From positions 1 through 15,471 of the forward strand of contig RGVT01000026.1 in assembly GCA_010027105.1 (NCBI GenBank): DNA of 15,471 nucleotides, in the 5' to 3' direction. Origin of the DNA: Planctomycetia bacterium (GTDB taxonomy: Bacteria; Planctomycetota; Planctomycetia; Pirellulales; UBA1268). Position numbers and translations under genes: made by a program. The notes under the pieces were generated by a model that saw only the letters and a program-made list of their open reading frames with translations, was not told the DNA's origin and did not search any database. Shown here in pieces: positions 6,757 through 13,259 of the stretch (position 1 is the first letter of the stretch; the number at the start of each line of letters is the position of its first letter).

Positions 6757-6785
6757 TTGCTTTCGGAACTGCTTCTTTGTACACT
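6757..6785 (+). promoter_or_regulatory. candidate promoter giving a leaderless uma2 transcript
   Basis: TTGCTT (6757-6762) and TACACT (6780-6785) have an ideal 17-nt spacing. The expected transcription start (6791-6793) falls on the ATG at 6792-6794, so the mRNA would lack a 5' leader. No Shine-Dalgarno sequence lies at a usable distance, which agrees with this. Confidence 0.5.
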
Positions 6786-6791
6786 TGGGGT

Positions 6792-7343
6792 ATGCCCATC
6801 GCGCCGGGATACGATCCGCATTACTCGGTCGCCGACTACCTCCAGTGGGAGGGCGACTGGGAGCTTTGGAACGGCACGGCGGTGGCGATGAGCCCCTCGC
6901 CACTCGGACCACACGAGCGTGCCGCAGCCAAGCTCGTGTTTCAGATCGAGTCGTGCCTTCAGGCGCAGGGCTGCCCGTGTGCCACCTATGCGGGCCTCGA
7001 CTGGATCGTCAGCGACGATACGGTCGTGCGGCCGGATGTGATGGTGGTCTGCGGCAGCCAGCCCGGGCGACACCTCGAGCGGCCGCCGGCTCTGACCATC
7101 GAGATTCTCAGTGATGCGACGGCTGAAAAAGACCGGACCGCGAAACGCAGCCTCTATGAACTCGCCGGGGTGAGCCACTATCTTTTGGTCGACCCGATCG
7201 CGAAGACGATCGCGTGGCTGGAACTCGGCCACGATGCCACCTTCCTCGATCGCTCGAGCGAGATCGCCCATGCCGAGCGGTTTTCCCTGACGCTCGCCGA
7301 CGGGTACCGGATCGAAGTCGACCGCCGAATCACGTTCGCCTGA
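6792..7343 (+). CDS. Uma2-family protein (DUF820, PD-(D/E)XK nuclease fold)
   Basis: This 183-residue protein has the Uma2 family layout. It begins YSVADYLQWEGDWELWNGTAVAMSP (residues 11-35). The putative active site is VRPDVMVV with D82, followed by LTIEILS with E104 and lysines at 113 and 118. A conserved YELAGVSHYLLVDP segment (122-135) follows. Members have a restriction-endonuclease-like fold and are greatly expanded in planctomycetes and cyanobacteria; their biological role is not settled. The ATG at 6792 gives the standard N-terminus; in-frame codons further upstream are not conserved-looking. The gene is convergent with the nucleotidyltransferase at 7383-7970. Confidence 0.88.
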   Translation: MPIAPGYDPHYSVADYLQWEGDWELWNGTAVAMSPSPLGPHERAAAKLVFQIESCLQAQGCPCATYAGLDWIVSDDTVVRPDVMVVCGSQPGRHLERPPALTIEILSDATAEKDRTAKRSLYELAGVSHYLLVDPIAKTIAWLELGHDATFLDRSSEIAHAERFSLTLADGYRIEVDRRITFA

Positions 7344-7351
7344 GCAGGGCG

Positions 7352-7379
7352 GGCGGCGCCGGGCCCTCCCGGCGTCGCC
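7352..7379. terminator. 12-bp hairpin between convergent genes
   Basis: The arms 7352-7363 and 7368-7379 pair over 12 bp (one G-U on the plus strand) around a CCCT loop. The hairpin lies 8 nt after the uma2 stop and 3 nt beyond the stop of the opposite gene, so it could stop transcription from both sides. No T-run follows on either strand, so it is not a classical intrinsic terminator. Confidence 0.55.
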
Positions 7380-7382
7380 GTC

Positions 7383-7970
7383 TCAGCCATCGGGGTCGTC
7401 GATCAGCTGCTGCAGCCGGGCCGCGTGCTCGGGCACGAGCCGGGGCAGCCACGTGGCGTCGATCAGACCGAGCGAGATGAAGTCTCGGAGGTGTGTCCGA
7501 TCCTTGTCGCGGAACGCATTGAGCTTCATTCGCACCAGGGCCTCGAGCGTCACGATCGCGTAGTCGTCGGCCGGCACGCATTCGCCGACGTCGGCCGTCG
7601 GCAGCGGATACGACTCGCGCACCTTCTCGCCGGCGAACAGCAGGTGGACGGCGTCCCGCGGGCTGCCGGCGGGGCCGTCGATGAAGCACACCACGTCCAT
7701 CACCGTCGCCCGTACGAAGCCGGCTCCCTCGAGAGCCTCCGTGACGGCCGGTAGGTCGCTCCGCCGCACGAGGATGTCGACGTCCTGCGTGTTCCGCACG
7801 GCCGCACGGTCCACGCGGGCCACCCAGGCGGCCACGGCGTTGCCGCCGGCCATGGCGTAGGGGATTCCGGCTTTTTCGAGCGCTGCGGTCGCCCGCAGCG
7901 CCCGGTCACGAACGGCTTGCACGGCCTCGATCATCCTCTGCCAGGAAAACTCGCGCAGTTCAACGGCCAC
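7383..7970 (-). CDS. nucleotidyltransferase-fold protein
   Basis: This 195-residue protein has the minimal nucleotidyltransferase core. It shows AGGNAVAAWV (41-50), then RNTQDVDILV (59-68) with catalytic aspartates D63 and D65. A helical C-terminal part carries VRMKLNAFRDKDRTHLRDF (146-163), comparable to the KxxAxxxRxxxRDxxD pattern of AbiEii-like and related enzymes. The substrate is unknown. The GTG at 7968-7970 is chosen because it has a strong AAGGAG site (7978-7983) with 7-nt spacing. No antitoxin-like or HEPN partner gene is adjacent. Upstream on the same strand, beyond about 160 nt holding palindromic repeats, lies mutS. Confidence 0.8.
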   Translation of the reverse strand: MAVELREFSWQRMIEAVQAVRDRALRATAALEKAGIPYAMAGGNAVAAWVARVDRAAVRNTQDVDILVRRSDLPAVTEALEGAGFVRATVMDVVCFIDGPAGSPRDAVHLLFAGEKVRESYPLPTADVGECVPADDYAIVTLEALVRMKLNAFRDKDRTHLRDFISLGLIDATWLPRLVPEHAARLQQLIDDPDG

Positions 7971-8055
7971 CGGCAGACTCCTTTTCGCGTCCCTGATGCT
8001 ACACCGCGGCCGCGACGGCGGGGAGGCGGCCCGGGGGGACGGGTTGACAGTTGTC

Positions 8056-8129
8056 GACGGGCTGAAACCTGTCGTACTTTTTTTACAGGCTCAAGCCTGT
8101 CGTACGTTTCTGACAGGCTGAAGCCTGTC
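8056..8129. repeat. second cluster of the palindromic repeat (three copies)
   Basis: Copies lie at 8056-8073 (imperfect), 8084-8101 and 8112-8129 (perfect GACAGGCT-GA-AGCCTGTC), 28 nt apart. The flank after each palindrome is GTAC or CTAC. Copy three is identical to the copies at 4950 and 4979. The spacer between copies one and two is a T-run (8078-8084). The last copy touches the mutS stop codon. A further near-palindrome, GTTGACA-GT-TGTCGAC, precedes the cluster at 8043-8058. Confidence 0.9.
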
Positions 8130-10646
8130 CTACGGGTCGAAGAGGGAGCGCTGCTCGGCCGGGGCGGGCTTGCGGCGGGGTTTTGCAGCGGGGGCGGTGC
8201 CGGCCGACTCGAAGCCCAGGAGCAGGTCGCCCGCGCGGTCGACGACGTCGGTCGGCACGCCGGCGAGCCGCGCCACGTGCACACCCCAGCTCTTGTCGGC
8301 CGCACCCGGGGCCACGCGGTGGAGGAACACGAGCTCGTCGCGGTGCTGCTGCACGAGCACCTGCACGTTGGCCACGCCCGGAAGTTTTTCGAGCGCCGCG
8401 AGTTGCAGGTAGTGGGTGGCGAAGAGCGTGCGGCAGCCGACCTGCGCCTGGAGATGCTCGACCACCGCCTGCGCGATCGCGAGGCCATCGTAGGTGCTCG
8501 TGCCCCGGCCGACCTCGTCGAGGATCACGAGGCTGCGGGCGGTGGCCCGGTTCAGGATCCGCGCGGTCTGGGCCATCTCCACGAGAAACGTGCTCGCGCC
8601 TCTGGCGATGTCGTCGCCGGCACCGATCCGGGCGAAGAGGCGGTCGACGATGCCCACGCGGGCCCCCTTCGCGGGCACGAAACTGCCCGCCTGCGCGAGC
8701 ACGGCAAAGAGCGCGGCCTGGCGGATGAACGTGCTCTTGCCGCCCATGTTGGGGCCGGTGACGAGGATGATCGCCGGGGCCGCCTCGCCGCCCGCGGCGA
8801 GCGCCAGATCGTTGGCCACGAGCGTGCCCGCGGGCAGGATCTGCTCGAGGATCGGATGCCGGCCCTCGTCGATCACGAGTTCGCCGCCGCCCGTGATCTC
8901 CGGCCGCACCCAGGCCCGCGACCGGGCCACGTCGGCGAACGATACGAGCACGTCGAGGATGGCGAGGATCTCCGTGGCCCGGTCGAGCCGCGCGCGGTGC
9001 TCCGCCACGAAGAGCCGGAGCTCCTCGAGGAGCTCGATCTCGCGGCGGGTGGCCTCGTCCTCGGCGCCGAGCACCTCGCGCTGGCGGGCGTCGAGGTCGG
9101 GCGTCGTGTAACGTTCCGCGTTTTTCACCGTCTGCTTGCGGACGTAGTCGGCGGGCACCTTGGCGGCGTGTGTGCGGCTCACTTCGAGGAAGAACCCGAA
9201 CACGCGGTTGAAGCCGACCTTGAGCGACGAAATGCCGGTGCGCTCGATCTCGCGGGCCTGGTACTCGGCGATCCAGGCTTTGCCGCCGGAGGCGAGCTCC
9301 ACGAGCCGGTCGTGGCGCTCGTCGAAGCCCGGGCGGATGAAGCCGCCGTCGCGGGCGAACACCGGGCAGCCCTCGCGCAGCGTGGCGGCGATGCGGCCCG
9401 CGAGATCCGCGCAGGGGTCGAGCCGGCCGCCGACCGCCCCGAGCAGGCCCGCCGTGCCGGCGAGCGCCGCCTTGACGTCGGGCAGCACGGCGAGCGCGCG
9501 GCCGATCCGCTCGAGGTCGCGCGGGCCCGCCCGGCCGGAGATCACGCGGCCGGTGAGCCGCTCGATGTCGCCGATGCCGGCGAGGAGAGCCGCCAGCCGG
9601 GCGGATCGCGACGCGTCCGCCGCGAGCGCGGCCACGGCGTCGAGCCGCTCGTCGATGGCGGCCGAGGCGACGAGCGGCTCGGCGAGCCAGGTGCCGAGCA
9701 GCCGGCCGCCCATCGGCGTCCGCGTGCGGTCGAGCACACCGGCGAGCGAGCCCTCGCGGCGGCCCGACGCGCTTCCGCGGACGATCTCGAGGCTGCGGCG
9801 GGAGACCTCGTCGATCTCCATCCGGTGGCCCGGCCGCCACGGGGCGAGCGTCTCGATGCGGGCGATCGCGGTCGGCTCGTTTTCCTCGAGGTAGTTGACG
9901 ATCGCGCCGGCGGCCGCGAGGCCGGGCAGGTCGGCCGGCAGGTCGAAGCCCAGCCCCTCGAGCCGCCGGCCACCGAGCGCCTTTCCGACGGCGGCGGTGG
10001 CCTCGGCGTCGGCGAACCACCAGTCGGGCCGCGCAGTCACGGCGTGCAAGTTCCCTGTAGATGAAAACAGCTCGGTGGCGACGTCGCGGTCTTTCTCCGC
10101 GCAGAGCACCTCGGCCGGATCGAGCCGGAGCAGGTGGTCGGCCACGTCGTCGCGCGGGATCACGGCGCACTCGAACCGGCCCGCGGCGACGTCGATCCAG
10201 GCGAGGCCCACGCGCACGCCGCCGGCCTCGGCCCGGGGCAGGATCGCAAGCAGATAGTTCACGCGGCCGGGGTCGAGCAGCGATTCGTCGGCCGCGATAC
10301 CGGGCGTGACGATCCTCGTCACCTCGCGGCGCAAGAGTCCACGAGCCGATTTGCCATCCGACGAAGCCGGCCCGTCGATCTGCTCGCAGATCGCGACGCG
10401 GCGGCCGGCGGCCACGAGTTTCACGAGCTGGTTGTCGAGCTGCGTGTGCGGGAAGCCGGCCATCGGCAGGGCGTCGGGCCCCTTGTCGCGGCTGGTGAGC
10501 GTGAGGTCGAGGAGCGTGGCCGCCTCGCGGGCGTCTTCCCCGAAGAGTTCGTAAAAATCGCCCATCCGGAAGAGCACGAGGGCGCCAGGGCAGCGGGCCT
10601 TCGCCGCCTCGAACTGCTGCATCATGGGAGACGCCGAAGACGCCAT
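8130..10646 (-). CDS. mutS: DNA mismatch repair protein MutS
   Basis: The 838-residue protein is a full MutS1, the ATPase that recognises mismatches and starts methyl-independent or MutL-dependent repair. The mismatch-reading GDFYELF motif (29-35, F31 and E33) is present. The connector and lever domains follow. The ATPase core has Walker A GPNMGGKST (631-639) and Walker B LVILDEVGRGTSTYDGLA (706-723), with ATHYLQL at 743-749. The C-terminus ends in QRSLF (832-836), a match to the beta-clamp binding pattern QxxLF, then DP and stop. The start could be the ATG at 10646 or one of two ATGs at residues 8-9; none has a good ribosome-binding site. mutL is not in the window. The gene is divergent from the SRP RNA. 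The stop codon lies at the edge of a palindromic repeat. Confidence 0.97.
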   Translation of the reverse strand: MASSASPMMQQFEAAKARCPGALVLFRMGDFYELFGEDAREAATLLDLTLTSRDKGPDALPMAGFPHTQLDNQLVKLVAAGRRVAICEQIDGPASSDGKSARGLLRREVTRIVTPGIAADESLLDPGRVNYLLAILPRAEAGGVRVGLAWIDVAAGRFECAVIPRDDVADHLLRLDPAEVLCAEKDRDVATELFSSTGNLHAVTARPDWWFADAEATAAVGKALGGRRLEGLGFDLPADLPGLAAAGAIVNYLEENEPTAIARIETLAPWRPGHRMEIDEVSRRSLEIVRGSASGRREGSLAGVLDRTRTPMGGRLLGTWLAEPLVASAAIDERLDAVAALAADASRSARLAALLAGIGDIERLTGRVISGRAGPRDLERIGRALAVLPDVKAALAGTAGLLGAVGGRLDPCADLAGRIAATLREGCPVFARDGGFIRPGFDERHDRLVELASGGKAWIAEYQAREIERTGISSLKVGFNRVFGFFLEVSRTHAAKVPADYVRKQTVKNAERYTTPDLDARQREVLGAEDEATRREIELLEELRLFVAEHRARLDRATEILAILDVLVSFADVARSRAWVRPEITGGGELVIDEGRHPILEQILPAGTLVANDLALAAGGEAAPAIILVTGPNMGGKSTFIRQAALFAVLAQAGSFVPAKGARVGIVDRLFARIGAGDDIARGASTFLVEMAQTARILNRATARSLVILDEVGRGTSTYDGLAIAQAVVEHLQAQVGCRTLFATHYLQLAALEKLPGVANVQVLVQQHRDELVFLHRVAPGAADKSWGVHVARLAGVPTDVVDRAGDLLLGFESAGTAPAAKPRRKPAPAEQRSLFDP

Positions 10647-10667
10647 GGCCGCGAAATGTAACAGCCT

Positions 10668-10696
10668 TTGACCGTGCCGGGGGCGGGGCGTACAAA
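10668..10696 (+). promoter_or_regulatory. candidate sigma-70 promoter of the SRP RNA gene
   Basis: TTGACC (10668-10673) and TACAAA (10691-10696) are 17 nt apart, a strong match, in the 73 nt between the mutS start and the SRP RNA. A transcript would begin near 10703, about 17 nt before the base of the RNA helix, so 5' processing would be needed. It may also drive dnaX-recR. Confidence 0.6.
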
Positions 10697-10719
10697 ACTG
10701 GAGGAACGAGTTCGGGTGC

Positions 10720-10817
10720 CGATGAGAGGCCCCTGCGATGGGGGCCTGTGAACCTGGTCAGGGCCTAACCGCAGCAGCCATAAGCAGTCGCCCCTTTGTG
10801 CGGTGGGCCTCTCATCG
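10720..10817 (+). ncRNA. ffs: signal recognition particle RNA (small bacterial type, 4.5S)
   Basis: The region folds into one long hairpin closed by a perfect 13-bp stem (10720-10732 with 10805-10817). The Ffh-binding part is clear: CTGTGAACC-TGGTCAGG on the 5' side (from 10747) and AGCAGCCA-TAAGCAG (10773-10787) on the 3' side, which carry the universally conserved symmetric and asymmetric internal loops. The RNA works with Ffh and FtsY to bring ribosomes making membrane proteins to the membrane. The apical part reads GCCUAACCGC (10763-10772) instead of the usual tetraloop stem such as UCCGGAAGGA; length is conserved but the GGAA loop is not. The ends are inferred from pairing. The gene lies upstream of dnaX, an order also known in Bacillus. 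Confidence 0.92.
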
Positions 10818-10834
10818 CCGCCCCGGAGCCGCCC

Positions 10835-12583
10835 ATGGCCGAACCGGCCCCCTACCAGGTCGTCGCCCGCCGCTACCGCCCGCAGCGGTTCGACGAGCTC
10901 GTCGGGCAGGAGCACGTGGCCCGCGGCCTCTCCGGCGCGATCCAGAGCGGCCGGATCGGCCACGCCTACCTGTTCACGGGCGCCCGCGGCGTGGGCAAGA
11001 CGAGCGCCGCCCGGATCTACGCCAAGGCCCTGGAGTGCGAGCGCGGCCCGGCGGCGGAGCCGTGCAACGCCTGCGACGCCTGCCTGGCGATCGCCGCGGG
11101 GCAGGATGTCGACGTGGTCGAGATCGACGCCGCCAGCAACCGCGGCATCGACGAGATCCGGCAATTGCGGCAGAACGTCGCCGTGCGGCCGGCCCGCGGC
11201 CGGTTCAAGATCTACATCATCGACGAAGTCCACATGCTCACGCGCGAGGCCTTCAACGCCCTGCTGAAGACGCTGGAGGAGCCGCCGGCGCACGTGAAGT
11301 TCGTGCTCTGCACGACGGAGCCCGAAAAACTCCCGATCACGATCCTCTCGCGCTGCCAGCGGTTCGACTTCGTGACGGTCGACGCGCCGGCCATCGCCCG
11401 CCGGCTCGCGCAGATCGTGGAGGCGGAGGGGGGCCGGGCCACGGCGGAGGCGCTCTCGCTCATCGCCCGCCGCGCCGCGGGCAGCATGCGCGACAGCCAG
11501 TCGCTGCTCGAGCAGCTGCTCGGCGCGGCCTCGGGCCGGATCGGCGTCGACGAGGTGCACGCCGTCATCGGCACCGGCCGCGAGGAGCAGGTGGGGCGGC
11601 TCGTGCAGGCGCTCGCCGACCGCGATCCGAAGGCGGCGCTCGAGGCCTTCGCCGCCACGCTCTCCGGCGGCGCCGACCCGGGCGGCGTGCTCGAGCAGGT
11701 GATCGCGGCGCTCCGCGACGCCCTGCTCGCGAGCGTGGGCTGCGAGCCCGGTGCGCCCGGCGGCGGGCTCGGCATCGACCCGGCGGCGTTCGGCCGCGCG
11801 GTCGGCACCGAGACGCTTCTGGCGATGCTCCAGATCGTCGACCAGTCGCTTTCGCGCATGCGGACGAGCGGCCACGCGGCGATCCTCGCCGAGATGGCGG
11901 TGGTGCGGCTCGCGAAGCTCGACGACCTCGACGACCTCGCCGCGGTGGCGCAGGGCATCGCCGCGGAGCCGCGGGCCGCGGAGCCCGCCCGGCCGCAGCC
12001 GGCGCCGCGCGAAAAAAAAACGGCCGACCTGACGCGGCCGGCGGCGATCGCTGAGCCGCCTCCCGCAGCGTCGCCGCCCGCGTCGCCACCCGTCGCGGCT
12101 GTGACCACGCCGTCCGCCGACGCCCGCTCGGCCTGGCTGCAGGCCTGCGAGGCGGCAGGCGGGCTCGCCGCCGACTTCGCCGCGGCCGCCGTCGACGTGC
12201 GCTGGGACGACGGCGGGATCGAGGTGGTGATGCCCGCTCCAGCGGCCGCGGGGGCCGCGTTCCTGCGACGGCCGGAGGTGACCGAGGCGATCGCGGCGGC
12301 GCTCGCCGGCCTCGCGGGCCGGCCCCTGCGCCACGCCGTCACCGTCGCTGCGCCCGTCGCCGGGGCGATCGAGGCCCTCCCGGAACGCCCGCGGCCGGCC
12401 CCGTCGCAGGCGGCGCTGGTGCGCGACGCGATCGACCACCCGCTCGTCGCCCAGGCCCGGACGCTGTTTGACGCGGTGGTGAGGAAGGTTGAGCCGCCGC
12501 GGCCCGGCGTCGCAGCTGCGGCGGCGTCCGGAATCGCCCGCGGGGAGTCGGCGGACGACGAGGAGGATGATCCGAATGGCTGA
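10835..12583 (+). CDS. dnaX: DNA polymerase III subunit gamma/tau
   Basis: The 582-residue protein is the clamp-loader ATPase subunit. YQVVARRYRPQRFDELVGQ (7-25) is the classic N-terminus. Walker A is GARGVGKTS (49-57), four zinc-binding cysteines lie at C68, C77, C80 and C83, and Walker B is IIDEVH (128-133). The SRC motif (172-174) has the arginine finger. Domain III follows, then a Pro/Ala-rich linker and a C-terminal tau-specific part. The ATG at 10835 is chosen because it gives the conserved start, has GGAG at 10825-10828, and lies after the SRP RNA; an earlier in-frame start would overlap that RNA. A run of nine A at 12012-12020 in the linker probably yields a short gamma form (398 or 406 residues). 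The end overlaps recR by 8 nt. Confidence 0.97.
   Translation: MAEPAPYQVVARRYRPQRFDELVGQEHVARGLSGAIQSGRIGHAYLFTGARGVGKTSAARIYAKALECERGPAAEPCNACDACLAIAAGQDVDVVEIDAASNRGIDEIRQLRQNVAVRPARGRFKIYIIDEVHMLTREAFNALLKTLEEPPAHVKFVLCTTEPEKLPITILSRCQRFDFVTVDAPAIARRLAQIVEAEGGRATAEALSLIARRAAGSMRDSQSLLEQLLGAASGRIGVDEVHAVIGTGREEQVGRLVQALADRDPKAALEAFAATLSGGADPGGVLEQVIAALRDALLASVGCEPGAPGGGLGIDPAAFGRAVGTETLLAMLQIVDQSLSRMRTSGHAAILAEMAVVRLAKLDDLDDLAAVAQGIAAEPRAAEPARPQPAPREKKTADLTRPAAIAEPPPAASPPASPPVAAVTTPSADARSAWLQACEAAGGLAADFAAAAVDVRWDDGGIEVVMPAPAAAGAAFLRRPEVTEAIAAALAGLAGRPLRHAVTVAAPVAGAIEALPERPRPAPSQAALVRDAIDHPLVAQARTLFDAVVRKVEPPRPGVAAAAASGIARGESADDEEDDPNG
12012..12040 (+). promoter_or_regulatory. A9 slippage site with adjoining hairpin in dnaX
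   Basis: Nine consecutive A (12012-12020) interrupt very GC-rich sequence, directly followed by CGGCCG (12021-12026), an 8-nt loop and CGGCCG (12035-12040), a 6-bp hairpin. Adding one A leads to a stop at 12052-12054, and losing one A leads to a stop at 12030-12032. Both would make a gamma-length protein. Thermus dnaX uses a similar A9 run through RNA polymerase slippage. Confidence 0.75.
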
Positions 12584-13178
12584 GACCCGCGGGGCGATCC
12601 CGAGGCTCATCGATTTCTTCGCCGATTTGCCCGGCATCGGCCGCAAGTCGGCAGAACGGCTGGCGTATCACGTGCTGCGCATGTCGAACCAGCAGGCGGT
12701 CGCGTTCGCCGACGCGATTCGAGCCGTCAAGGAAAAGCTCCATCCGTGCCGGACCTGCTTCAACCTCGCGGAGCGGGAGGAGTGCGACATCTGCCTCGAC
12801 CGGCGGCGCGACAGGACGCAGCTGTGCGTGGTGGAACAGGTGCGGGATCTGTTGGCCCTCGAGCAGGCGGGCGCGTATCGCGGCGTGTATCACGTGCTGC
12901 AGGGGCGGATGTCGCCGCTGGAGGGCGTCGGCTCCGCGCAGCTCACGATCGACCGGCTGGTGGAACGCGTGCGGCAGGGGGGCGTCGCCGAGGTGATCAT
13001 GGCCACGACGCCCAACGTCGAGGGGGATGCGACGGCCCTCGAGGTGTCGGGGCGGCTCGCCGGCCTGCCGGTGCGGATCACCCGCCTGGCCCGGGGCCTG
13101 ACGGTCGGGGCGTCACTGGAGCAGGCCAACCGCGAGATGCTGGCCGACGCCCTTTCCAGCCGCCAGCCCCTGCCGTGA
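12576..13178 (+). CDS. recR: recombination mediator RecR
   Basis: The 200-residue protein has the normal RecR length and domains. The helix-hairpin-helix is LPGIGRKSAERLAYHVL (18-34). The zinc finger has C58, C61, C70 and C73. The Toprim domain starts at LCVVEQVRDLLALEQ (83-97) and includes YHVLQGRMSPLEGVG (105-119). RecR acts with RecO (and RecF) to load RecA on gapped DNA. Two ATGs are possible, 12567 and 12576. The second is preferred because AGGAGG (12561-12566) lies 9 nt before it, while it directly touches the first. The start overlaps the dnaX stop as ATGGCTGA, so the two are translationally coupled. The ybaB gene commonly found between them is absent. Confidence 0.96.
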   Translation: MAETRGAIPRLIDFFADLPGIGRKSAERLAYHVLRMSNQQAVAFADAIRAVKEKLHPCRTCFNLAEREECDICLDRRRDRTQLCVVEQVRDLLALEQAGAYRGVYHVLQGRMSPLEGVGSAQLTIDRLVERVRQGGVAEVIMATTPNVEGDATALEVSGRLAGLPVRITRLARGLTVGASLEQANREMLADALSSRQPLP

Positions 13179-13219
13179 CGCGCCCTGGAACGGGGTTGCG
13201 CTGTATCCTTGGAACAGGT

Positions 13220-13237
13220 CCGGCGGTCTCCCGCCGG
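13220..13237 (+). other. 7-bp hairpin in the recR-rpoN gap
   Basis: CCGGCGG (13220-13226) and CCGCCGG (13231-13237) form a perfect 7-bp stem with a TCTC loop. It lies 41 nt after the recR stop and 22 nt before the preferred rpoN start. It could weaken read-through or affect rpoN translation. There is no T-run. Confidence 0.4.
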
Positions 13238-13259
13238 TTCCGGCATGGAGTTTGCAGCG

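Noticed and set aside
8074..8101. Intrinsic terminator for mutS formed by hairpin plus T-run
   Set aside because: The T-run (8078-8084) is on the plus strand; mutS is read on the minus strand, where it becomes an A-run after the hairpin, so it is not a classical terminator for mutS.
7917..10064. Long plus-strand open frame opposite mutS
   Set aside because: mutS on the minus strand has all family motifs; the opposite frame also reads through the palindromic repeats and has no recognisable domain.
10622..12646. Long minus-strand open frame across dnaX and the SRP RNA
   Set aside because: Composition is that of a shadow frame, and it would cover the SRP RNA gene and dnaX, both certain.
13186..13200. 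Possible sigma-54 promoter (TGG...TTGC) just upstream of rpoN
   Set aside because: Only 9 nt separate the GG and GC elements, while functional sigma-54 promoters need 10; the similarity is probably chance in GC-rich DNA.
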